Assembly: GCA_031290325.1 (NCBI GenBank)
Contig: JAITNU010000202.1
Location: 1 to 10,959 of the forward strand
DNA: 10,959 bases
Reading direction: 5' to 3'
Source: Treponema sp.
Lineage (GTDB): Bacteria > Spirochaetota > Spirochaetia > Treponematales > Breznakiellaceae
Part shown: positions 1 to 5,851 of the stretch, in pieces
How positions within the stretch are numbered: position 1 is the first letter of the stretch
How the letters are laid out: each line of letters starts with the position of its first letter
Made by a program: the position numbers and the translations under genes
Notes under the pieces: model-generated
What the model was told of the DNA's origin: nothing
The model's database searches: none
Seen by the model: only the letters and a program-made list of their open reading frames with translations

Positions 1-86
1 TTTATAGTATTATAAGAAATTATGTACATTTTTATTACTATCACTCCAGTATCATCACGTAGAGCTTCCACCCTCCATAAAATATG

Positions 87-105
87 GCGTTATCCAGGAT
101 AACGC
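87..105. repeat. Perfect 19-bp palindrome, operator-like
   Basis: The arms GCGTTATCC and GGATAACGC are exact reverse complements around one central A. A shorter inverted repeat, GGTTA...TAACC with a 7-base loop, follows at 107-123. A one-base loop is too tight for an RNA terminator, so a dimeric DNA-binding protein site fits better than a hairpin. It lies about 50 bases before the broken ORF at 155-403. The symmetry is seen directly; the operator role is inference. Confidence 0.4.
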
Positions 106-154
106 GGGTTACTTGAAATAACCTTGTATTAATATATATCACATTTGTTTTTCT

Positions 155-403
155 TTGTCTATAGAAATACGGAAAAAAAATAAAAATTCAACATACTGTG
201 CAGATCACGATCCAATTTCTGGAACAAGTCATGCGCCAGGTTCTCTGGAATTCGGTGGAAGGGGCCATCTTCCACTTGCACGAGACACCGATGTAGCTAT
301 CCAGTCAGAAAAGGAGCCAGATTTGGATGCCAAGGTGCGGCTCCTCTACTACCTGGCAAATCATTATGATATCCGGAGGAACAAAATCCTGGCAGATACC
401 TAA
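155..403 (+). pseudogene. Possible remnant of a small gene, frame broken
   Basis: One frame is open from a TTG at 155 to TAA at 401-403 (82 codons), but only its second half reads like a protein (DVAIQSEKEPDLDAKV, then RLLYYLANHYDIRRNKILAD). Its first half is rich in G, H and P, as expected of a wrong frame. In the +1 frame a GTG at 198 opens VQITIQFLEQVMRQVLW and continues NSVEGAIFHLHE before TAG at 294-296. Joined near 285-290, the two protein-like halves would give one peptide of about 68 residues. No Shine-Dalgarno stands before either start. I do not recognise the family. It may be a frameshifted relic or a chance ORF downstream of mnmE on the opposite strand. Confidence 0.25.
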
Positions 404-445
404 TATTTGCTGATGTCCATTAGTCTACCAACACAAACCGACTCA

Positions 446-1906
446 CTATTTACCCACACAGAAACGGCTGAACATGACCTCAAGGATGTCTGCGGTGGAT
501 ACTTCACCGGTGATCTCTCCCAGGGCGTTCACCCCTTCCCGGAGCAGGGGGGCGATGATATCCAGAGGTCTCATCTGATCCGCCAGGGCCAGGGCCTCTT
601 CCAGACTTGCCGCTGCCAGGTCTATGAGCGCTTTCTGACGGTCTGAACCTATTCCCGAAGCGAGTTCCCGCTCCAGGGCTGCACCGGGATTTGACAGAGC
701 CGCTGCTATGAGTGCGGTAAGTTCCGGGATACCCTCCCCGGTTTTCGCGCTGATCCCGAATACGGGGCCTGCAAGTTCTGTGGGCAGCGGTACAGTATCG
801 ATCTTGTTCCAGAGGGTGATGATGGGGGTAGTGTGCCCCTGGGTATGCTCATGGAAAAAATCCCGATCCTCCCTGGTAATGCCCGCAATGCCATTGATAA
901 CATAGAGGATCAGGTCCGATTCCCCCAGGAGTTCCCGGCTCCGTTCCATGCCTATTGTTTCTACCTGATCCTGTGCGGGATCCTCCAGGGTGTGAAGCCC
1001 GGCGGTATCTGCCAGACGTATGGGAATCCCCTCAATGGAGATCCACGCCTCGATCCAGTCCCTGGTGGTGCCGGGTATATCCGTAACAATGGACCGCTCT
1101 TCTTTGAGGAGCAGGTTGAAGAGACTGGACTTTCCCGCGTTAGGCCGTCCTGCAATGACCACTAGGGCGCCGTCATGGTACAGTCGTTCCATGCGGTAGG
1201 AGGCTGCCAAGGCCCGAACCCGGATCAGGGCCTCTGCTGCCAAGGCCCGGTCCGGTAAGCGTCCGGCAGCTTCGCCGGCACTGCCCCCTGGTCCGGTTTC
1301 CATAAACTCATCCTCAGAATAATCCAAGTAGAGTTCCGTTCCTGCCAGAACCTGCACTAAAAGGGCCTTGATACCCTGGATTTCCCCTTCAAGGACACCG
1401 GAAAGCCGGCTAACCGCGTGTTCCCGCCCCCGATCCGTCTTGGCAGACACCAGCTCCATTACCGATTCCGCCCTGGTAAGGTCCAGTTTCCCGTTCATAA
1501 AGGCCCGGAAGGTAAACTCCCCAGGCAGGGCTTGCCGGAACCCCGCCTGCAGGAGTACCCCCATGACTGCCCGCACCGCGGCAATGCCCCCGTGGCAGGA
1601 AATATCCACCCCATCCTCGCCGGTATAGCTTCGAGGCCCGCGGTAAACCGATATCAGCACCTCGTCGATCTTTTCTCCCCCAGGATGGCCCTGGTGAAGT
1701 TCTGCTGTGGAGCGGCGGTTCAGTATCCACCCGTAGACGATAGTATTACCCGGCGCTTCCAGCAAGCTCCGGGGCCGGGAAAAAACAAGGGCTGCGAGAT
1801 CTATTGCCCCCTTGCCGGAGCCTCTGATAAGGGCCAGGCCGCTTTCGGCCAGAGGTGTCGCAATGGCGGCTATTGGGGTTTCATCGCTGTATGATGGGTG
1901 GTACAT
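446..1906 (-). CDS. mnmE: tRNA uridine-5-carboxymethylaminomethyl(34) synthesis GTPase MnmE
   Basis: MnmE, with MnmG, installs the cm5/cmnm5 group on the wobble uridine of certain tRNAs; it is a cytosolic G-protein activated by dimerisation. The protein has the folate-binding N-domain, a helical domain split by a G-domain, and the family C-terminus FCVGK, whose Cys is conserved. Counting from ATG 1906 (486 aa, close to the usual 450-480), the G motifs are G1 GRPNAGKSS at about 253-261, G2 TDIPGTTRD at 275-283, G3 DTAG at 300-303, G4 NKID at 367-370 and G5 SAK at 386-388. An in-frame TTG at 1924 would add six residues. I chose ATG 1906 because family members start just before a (T/P)IAAIATP-like strand and because of the promoter placed directly before it. 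It lies 55 bases after the HEAT-repeat gene on the same strand, so read-through is also possible. MnmG is not in the window. Confidence 0.96.
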   Translation of the reverse strand: MYHPSYSDETPIAAIATPLAESGLALIRGSGKGAIDLAALVFSRPRSLLEAPGNTIVYGWILNRRSTAELHQGHPGGEKIDEVLISVYRGPRSYTGEDGVDISCHGGIAAVRAVMGVLLQAGFRQALPGEFTFRAFMNGKLDLTRAESVMELVSAKTDRGREHAVSRLSGVLEGEIQGIKALLVQVLAGTELYLDYSEDEFMETGPGGSAGEAAGRLPDRALAAEALIRVRALAASYRMERLYHDGALVVIAGRPNAGKSSLFNLLLKEERSIVTDIPGTTRDWIEAWISIEGIPIRLADTAGLHTLEDPAQDQVETIGMERSRELLGESDLILYVINGIAGITREDRDFFHEHTQGHTTPIITLWNKIDTVPLPTELAGPVFGISAKTGEGIPELTALIAAALSNPGAALERELASGIGSDRQKALIDLAAASLEEALALADQMRPLDIIAPLLREGVNALGEITGEVSTADILEVMFSRFCVGK

Positions 1907-1912
1907 AAGAAC

Positions 1913-1941
1913 ACTATACCCCAAACAGGGTCTTCGCTCCA
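1913..1941 (-). promoter_or_regulatory. Candidate mnmE promoter, leaderless geometry
   Basis: On the minus strand TATAGT (1918-1913, 5 of 6 to consensus) ends six bases before ATG 1906. A weak -35, TGGAGC (1941-1936, 3 of 6), sits 17 bases upstream. There is no purine-rich Shine-Dalgarno before ATG 1906. Transcription would start at or beside the A of the ATG. The hexamers are seen; promoter activity is inferred. Confidence 0.4.
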
Positions 1942-1961
1942 GAGCTTTTTGAGCAAGGGGC

Positions 1962-2672
1962 TTATTGTCCCTCCTTTGTGTAGGTACTTAACTGGGCTAT
2001 GATCGCTTTGGCCCGTTCCCGAACAGCCAGACGATAGGGGCCTTCGGAAATACGGCGGATCATCTGTACGGTAGCCAGGTCTCGGATTCCATCGTGGTGC
2101 ATAAAAAACTGGTGATATGCTTCCAGCGCAGCCAGGGCCAGGAGGCTATCGGGACCGCGGATATCGAAACGACGTACCACCCTGGTTATGGCGTTTATGG
2201 TTTCTTCATCTATATCCTCCAGGGTGGTCAGGGATTTAATCACCCCGGTCAGGACCATGGATTCATAATCGACTGCTAACATCTTTAAGAGCATGGCCTT
2301 TGCCTCAGCGGTGCCTAATTTGCCAAGATAGTATGCCACCTTGACCCGGACATCAGGATAATTATTGACCAGTCTGCCGTTTTCCCTGGTCTTGTTCAGA
2401 ATACCCTCAAAGGCCATGTATTCCAGCGCAGCCCGTATTGGTTCTTCCTTGCTCCCCTTTTCAAGGACCCTTCCGATGTTTTCCAGGGCCTGCAGCTTCA
2501 TATCCCGGTCATCCGCCCGGCTCAGTTCCCTGATAATCATCAATTCCACCGATTCCTGCCGATAAGAGGCTTCTACGGACATTCCCGGCTCTTCATCAGC
2601 ACCGGCACCCATCACCCTTGCGAAGAAGATGGTCAGTACCATCCCCAGCACCAGTAACCCTTTCAAATACAT
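1962..2672 (-). CDS. Exported HEAT-repeat-like helical protein
   Basis: The predicted 236-residue protein begins MYLKGLLVLGMVLTIFFARVMGAGA, a signal peptide with likely cleavage after an AGA-type site, followed by an acidic mature start (DEEPG). The rest is almost entirely paired amphipathic helices of about 35 residues, e.g. DMKLQALENIGRVLEKG, RVKVAYYLGKLGTAEAKAML and GVIKSLTTLEDIDEE, the pattern of HEAT/armadillo scaffolds. No catalytic motif is visible, so a periplasmic protein-binding role is only inferred. The start is uncertain: ATG 2672 has GGAG six bases upstream, ATG 2675 only three, and ATG 2711 has GAGGGG four bases upstream but would give an odd acidic n-region. I prefer 2672 for the clean signal peptide. 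It is divergent from the phosphoribosyltransferase and upstream of mnmE. Confidence 0.75.
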   Translation of the reverse strand: MYLKGLLVLGMVLTIFFARVMGAGADEEPGMSVEASYRQESVELMIIRELSRADDRDMKLQALENIGRVLEKGSKEEPIRAALEYMAFEGILNKTRENGRLVNNYPDVRVKVAYYLGKLGTAEAKAMLLKMLAVDYESMVLTGVIKSLTTLEDIDEETINAITRVVRRFDIRGPDSLLALAALEAYHQFFMHHDGIRDLATVQMIRRISEGPYRLAVRERAKAIIAQLSTYTKEGQ

Positions 2673-2730
2673 CATATTCTCCATTTCCAGTATACTTGCC
2701 ATTATCGGCATCAAACCCCTCAAGCGGCTC

Positions 2731-2758
2731 TTGTAAAACAGACACAAAACCGTATAAT
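2731..2758 (+). promoter_or_regulatory. Strong promoter for the phosphoribosyltransferase, leaderless geometry
   Basis: TTGTAA (2731-2736), a 16-base spacer and a perfect TATAAT (2753-2758) end six bases before ATG 2765. The bases between, CACTCT, contain no Shine-Dalgarno. The expected start of transcription, about seven bases after the -10, is the A of the ATG. This is the best of several similar arrangements in the window. Confidence 0.65.
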
Positions 2759-2764
2759 CACTCT

Positions 2765-3388
2765 ATGAAAAAGGAATTTCTTCCCTTTGACTCGGTACGG
2801 AACAATGCGCTTAAACTGGCGTATCGGATTTACCATGAGGGGTATATCCCGGATGTTATTTATGTCTTACTCCGGGGAGGCGCCTATCTGGGTAATGTCA
2901 TCAGTGAATACTTTAAGATAGTCCGTAAAGACGCCCGGCCGGTCTATTATGCCGCGGTAGTGGCCCGTTCCTATACGGATATCCGCCAGGCAGGTAAGAT
3001 CACGGTTGAAGGCTGGACCTACGCGCCGGAGCACCTCCGGGTAGGGGATAAGGTCCTCCTGGTGGACGATATTTTTGATACTGGGCGTACCATCAATCAT
3101 TTGGCGGAGATTATCCTTGAGAAGGGTATCCCCCGGCAGGATTTAAAGGTAGCGGTCCATGATTATAAACATTTTCATGACGCCCTGGTACAGCTTCCCA
3201 TTCAGCCTGATTACTGGTGCCGTAAGCATACCTTATCCGTTCAGGACGAGCCTATGTGGATCCATTATATGAGCCACGAACTGGTAGGCTTAAGCGCCGA
3301 AGAACTGGAAGAGCACTACTTCGCCTGTGATCCTGAACTGCGGAGTGGCCTTGAAAAGCATATCTTCGATGATCTGAAATTACGATGA
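2765..3388 (+). CDS. Purine-type phosphoribosyltransferase (hypoxanthine PRTase-like)
   Basis: This 207-residue cytosolic enzyme belongs to the type I PRTase fold, which transfers ribose 5-phosphate from PRPP to a base. The PRPP-binding signature VLLVDDIFDTGRT is at residues 97-109, with the two adjacent acidic residues and the TG(R/K)T phosphate loop. LLRGGAYLG at 35-43 fits the pyrophosphate loop, and the C-terminal hood carries aromatic residues (DYWC about 149-152, WIHY about 165-168). Size and layout resemble hypoxanthine/xanthine-guanine PRTases used in purine salvage, but the base specificity cannot be told by eye, so no symbol is given. The frame is open back to 2618, but ATG 2765 starts the conserved protein and follows directly on the promoter at 2731-2758. 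Its stop overlaps the start of the next ORF as ATGA (3385-3388). Confidence 0.88.
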   Translation: MKKEFLPFDSVRNNALKLAYRIYHEGYIPDVIYVLLRGGAYLGNVISEYFKIVRKDARPVYYAAVVARSYTDIRQAGKITVEGWTYAPEHLRVGDKVLLVDDIFDTGRTINHLAEIILEKGIPRQDLKVAVHDYKHFHDALVQLPIQPDYWCRKHTLSVQDEPMWIHYMSHELVGLSAEELEEHYFACDPELRSGLEKHIFDDLKLR

Positions 3389-3736
3389 TCCCCTGTAAAA
3401 ACTGGAACCCGACCGATGGATTGGGAGCATTCAGGTATCCTACACGGAAATTCAGCCACGCTGACGAATTCATCACCTTTGAGAAACCGACGAAGCCGTT
3501 CTTCCGCATACTGCCGGAGGTTTTGCGGGTCGTTCTACGAGATGCCGTAGGGAGGAGAAAAGGCTCAGTCTGTAATTATCAGTTCTCAGACAGAATTTCC
3601 AGGAGTTAAATTCGCCCCTGGTTATCAGGATGCCTGTGAAAACTTTTTTGCCCTGGATATAAACCGGATAGCAATTTTATTGTTTCAATCAGGGATAGTT
3701 TACGGTCTGCACTCCGTTAGGTTAGGGGGAGTATAG
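3385..3736 (+). pseudogene. Possible frameshifted ORF coupled to the phosphoribosyltransferase
   Basis: An ATG at 3385 overlaps the upstream stop codon (ATGA) and opens 74 codons, including FEKPTKPFFRILPEVLRVVL, to TAA at 3607. Just after a stop at 3548-3550 the +1 frame opens: AQSVIISSQTEFPGVKF, then APGYQDACENFFALDINRIA and ILLFQSG, ending at TAG 3734-3736. A one-base slip in the purine run GGGAGGAGAAAAGG (about 3550-3563) would join the halves into a protein of about 117 residues. I do not recognise either half. The overlap with the PRTase suggests translational coupling if it was ever a gene. No other gene occupies 3389-3819. Confidence 0.35.
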
Positions 3737-3759
3737 CACGGATTATCGCTACCTTGCAA
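3730..3759 (-). promoter_or_regulatory. Orphan promoter-like sequence pointing left
   Basis: On the minus strand TTGCAA (3759-3754), an 18-base spacer and TATACT (3735-3730) resemble a sigma-70 promoter. It would transcribe leftward across 3389-3723, antisense to the broken ORF and into the 3' end of the PRTase. No convincing minus-strand gene follows. It could drive an antisense or small RNA, or be a chance match in AT-rich DNA. Confidence 0.25.
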
Positions 3760-3819
3760 AATTCAGTCAAGTTTCCTTGTTCCCGGGAATATGCGCCCTG
3801 GTCATAAACATTCCCCCAC

Positions 3820-4785
3820 CTATGCCTTGGGCTTTCTTAGCAAAAGCCTTCCCATGATGGCCGCAATGGTCTGCTGGAACACGATGCCCAGGAGGGCGGG
3901 GAAGGCTGCAGCCTCGGGGAAGAAGTCTATAGCGATGGTGGTGGCGGCGCTGATATTCCGCATACCGATGGTAAAAAAGAGGGATACCTTTTTTTCCGGG
4001 TTTAGCCTGGCGACAATACCGGTTAGTCTGGAACAGACATACCCCAGGACGCTGAAGAGGATGCACAATACCGCGATGATCCAGACTTTGGGAGTATCCA
4101 GATGAATCCGGGGCGCTACGGGCGACGTATTGGCGGCGATTACCAAAACGACGCAGACCTTTGCGAGGGGGTTGAGATAGGGGCTTACTACCGGTGGGAT
4201 TTTTTCCTGACTTCCTTCATTTACCAAGACCCCGATGATGGTGGGCGCCACCACCATTAGGATCAGGGAAACTGCCATACCGCTTATGTCCAGGGTAATC
4301 TTAGTTCCCAGGAACAGGGAGAGCGTACCAGGAACCACCAGGGGCGCCACCAAGGTGTCCAGAAGTATGATGGCCAGGGTCAAGGCGCCATCCCCTCGGA
4401 ATATGGAAACCCAGATAAAGCCGGAAACTGCAGTAGGTACTGAAAAAAGCAGCATATACCCGGAAATGGTATCCGAGTCACCCCTGAAGATCAGGGTGCA
4501 GGTCAGGAGCACAATCAGGGGGATAATCAGATGGGCGCAAAGGAAGAAGAGCACAATGGGAATAGGATAGCGTACCGCTTGAACCAGGTCTTTTGTCCGT
4601 AATTTCAAGGCCCCCGACAGGGTCATGAGGGCGAACAGCCAGGGGACCAGGGGCCGCAGTTGTATAAAAAGCTGGGGCAATAAGAACCCCAGGATGACCC
4701 CTGTGGGGGTTAAAACCGGCATGAACTGTTCAAGCCGAATATTCAGCGCAGAGGCTATTTCTGGAAGCTTTTTTTTAATACTCAT
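3820..4785 (-). CDS. Bile acid:sodium symporter (BASS) family transporter
   Basis: This 321-residue inner-membrane protein has about nine or ten hydrophobic helices. The C-terminal part has the BASS-family pattern FFTIGMRNISAATTIAIDFF at 270-289, then an FPALLGIVFQQ helix; in this family that region takes part in sodium and substrate binding. The N-terminal half includes the polar-interrupted helices LLFSVPTAVSGFIWVS (112-127) and LLDTLVAPLVVPGT (141-154), compatible with the crossover core. Bacterial BASS members import organic acids such as pantoate or bile acids, and some act on other anions; the substrate here is unknown. The frame runs open to 5280, but that extension is antisense to the thioredoxin gene and is not real. 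ATG 4785 begins a typical basic N-terminus (MSIKKK) and has a promoter immediately before it. It is divergent from the thioredoxin gene. Confidence 0.85.
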   Translation of the reverse strand: MSIKKKLPEIASALNIRLEQFMPVLTPTGVILGFLLPQLFIQLRPLVPWLFALMTLSGALKLRTKDLVQAVRYPIPIVLFFLCAHLIIPLIVLLTCTLIFRGDSDTISGYMLLFSVPTAVSGFIWVSIFRGDGALTLAIILLDTLVAPLVVPGTLSLFLGTKITLDISGMAVSLILMVVAPTIIGVLVNEGSQEKIPPVVSPYLNPLAKVCVVLVIAANTSPVAPRIHLDTPKVWIIAVLCILFSVLGYVCSRLTGIVARLNPEKKVSLFFTIGMRNISAATTIAIDFFPEAAAFPALLGIVFQQTIAAIMGRLLLRKPKA

Positions 4786-4792
4786 AGGGGGT

Positions 4793-4821
4793 ATTATACC
4801 GTAACTGGCCCTTTGTTTCCA
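4793..4821 (-). promoter_or_regulatory. Candidate symporter promoter, near-leaderless
   Basis: On the minus strand TGGAAA (4821-4816, 4 of 6 to consensus), a 17-base spacer and a perfect TATAAT (4798-4793) end seven bases before ATG 4785. The intervening ACCCCCT cannot serve as a Shine-Dalgarno. The transcript would start on or within a base of the start codon. Confidence 0.55.
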
Positions 4822-4879
4822 CCAAAGTGCACATCCTGGTAGCCGGGGTATGGTCAAAATTATTATATTTTTAAAATAC

Positions 4880-4905
4880 AGGAACCACCCGGTATGGTGG
4901 TTCCT
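4880..4905 (+). promoter_or_regulatory. 10-bp hairpin just upstream of the thioredoxin ribosome site
   Basis: AGGAACCACC (4880-4889) and GGTGGTTCCT (4896-4905) pair perfectly around the 6-base loop CGGTAT. The AAGGAG ribosome site begins only four bases later (4910-4915). It is not a terminator: no U-run follows directly and the upstream gene points away. It could stabilise the mRNA 5' end, gate ribosome access, or be a protein site on DNA. The pairing is seen; the role is inferred. Confidence 0.5.
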
Positions 4906-4926
4906 TGAGAAGGAGTTTTTTATACT

Positions 4927-5244
4927 ATGAGTATGACAATAACAAGCGCCAATTTTGAATCCGAGGTTCTCCAATCCCCTATCCCGGTTTTGATTGATTT
5001 TTGGGCACCCTGGTGCGGATCCTGTAAAATGATGAGCTTCCTGGTGGATCAAGTTGCTGAGAAATATGCAGGGCGTATTAAAATCGGCAAGGTCAACGTG
5101 GCTGAGGAAGGGGGGCTTGCGGAGCAGCATAACATCGTGTCCCTCCCAACTCTGGTCATTTACCAATACGGGGCGATCTTCCAGCAAAAGGTCGGCGGGG
5201 TCTCCAAACAGGACCTGGAGAACTTTTTTAAGGATGTGGTGTAA
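4927..5244 (+). CDS. trxA: Thioredoxin with CGSC active site
   Basis: This 105-residue single-domain thioredoxin is the usual family length. It would be a cytosolic disulfide reductant, with no signal peptide. Visible landmarks are the buried Asp in LIDFWA (Asp24), the active site WCGSC (Cys30 and Cys33), the cis-proline loop SLPTL (Pro74) and the glycine turn VGG near 89-91. The active site reads CGSC rather than the usual CGPC, which in studied thioredoxins changes redox potential. The ribosome site AAGGAG (4910-4915) is 11 bases from ATG 4927, a long spacing. A second in-frame ATG at 4933 is farther from it, but follows TATACT (4921-4926) by six bases. A 10-bp hairpin lies just upstream. 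It is divergent from the symporter; no thioredoxin reductase is nearby. Confidence 0.95.
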   Translation: MSMTITSANFESEVLQSPIPVLIDFWAPWCGSCKMMSFLVDQVAEKYAGRIKIGKVNVAEEGGLAEQHNIVSLPTLVIYQYGAIFQQKVGGVSKQDLENFFKDVV

Positions 5245-5479
5245 GTTCGTATTATCACCGGTGTTCCAGCGTGAAAACACCTGATCGAAGTTGATGACGC
5301 AGCCTCAATCGCCACGGAACCACGGGCCGGAAGTCCCTTAAACCAAATACCATTGGTGTATTGTTTCATGCTGTAGGATTTTATTCAGGGTCTTAAGTAT
5401 ATCAGTGGAGGAAACCGGTTTCAAATTTATTTATAAAAATAATGATACCTCGCAATACAATAATAAAATTGCCATTATA
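5245..5479. other. Convergent intergenic region without a recognised gene
   Basis: This is the gap between the thioredoxin end (plus) and the aroB-led unit end (minus). It holds a weak hairpin GGTGTT...AACACC (5260-5281, 10-base loop), the perfect 12-bp palindrome GAAACCGGTTTC (5411-5422) and AT-rich DNA from 5420. No hairpin with a U-run was found for either converging transcript. A short plus-strand frame around 5276-5372 (HLIEVDDAASIATEPRAG...) lacks a start and is not called. Confidence 0.4.
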
Positions 5480-5839
5480 CTACATTGCATATATGAACAT
5501 CATAAGGCATCCGAGTGCAAGCATAATTAATCCTAATATAAGTATGATAAAAATATATGGATTACAAATTTTTTTATAAATCAAAAAACCTGCCAAGACT
5601 ATTCCTGCTGTGGCTGAGAAAAACCATAGTGCCCAAACTACATAATAAGGTACCTTTATTATGGCTAAATTATCGGTAAAAAACATAACCACGAGAACAA
5701 TTTGTAATACTCCGATACTAATAACGACTGTATTTTGACGCTTATTAAGAGGAATAGTACCGGTACGGTTCTTTTTCAATACCAATACAATTAAGATGAG
5801 TATACTGATTACCAATACTATGCCAATGCTAAACAACAA
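5480..5839 (-). CDS. Small four-helix membrane protein, start uncertain
   Basis: About 119 residues form four hydrophobic segments: near 3-22, 38-55, 64-87 and 94-117. Short basic loops between them (KKNR, YKK) suggest an inner-membrane protein. I do not recognise the family. It is the last gene of the aroB-led unit, 12 bases after the ABC exporter, so it may be an accessory to it. The start is problematic: the only normal start codons in this frame are two adjacent TTGs at 5839-5834 with no Shine-Dalgarno. An ATG that overlaps the exporter stop (TAATG, about 5851) opens MKHQIVV and then hits TAG, one base out of frame with the membrane protein. Either TTG is used or a one-base frameshift has cut off the original start. 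It is markedly more AT-rich than its neighbours. Confidence 0.6.
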   Translation of the reverse strand: MLFSIGIVLVISILILIVLVLKKNRTGTIPLNKRQNTVVISIGVLQIVLVVMFFTDNLAIIKVPYYVVWALWFFSATAGIVLAGFLIYKKICNPYIFIILILGLIMLALGCLMMFIYAM

Positions 5840-5851
5840 TTTGATGCTTCA

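Noticed and set aside
1..445. tRNA, rRNA, CRISPR or IS ends
   Set aside because: I looked for cloverleaf T-loop patterns, regularly spaced direct repeats and transposase motifs here and across the window and found none.
3252..3509. Minus-strand ORF with a faint formylglycine-enzyme-like ending (RVGY...P...VGF)
   Set aside because: The spacing between the residues is too short for that domain, and the frame runs antisense through the end of the phosphoribosyltransferase gene.
4880..4920. Rho-independent terminator made of the 10-bp hairpin and the later T-run
   Set aside because: The T-run starts about ten bases after the stem with the ribosome site between, and the upstream gene is divergent.
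4786..5280. Upstream extension of the symporter frame
   Set aside because: The extra 165 codons are antisense to the thioredoxin gene and do not read like a membrane protein. The promoter and the basic N-terminus place the start at 4785.
5160..5369. 69-codon minus-strand ORF after the aroB-led unit
   Set aside because: It overlaps the thioredoxin 3' end in antisense, has no ribosome site and has no recognisable sequence.
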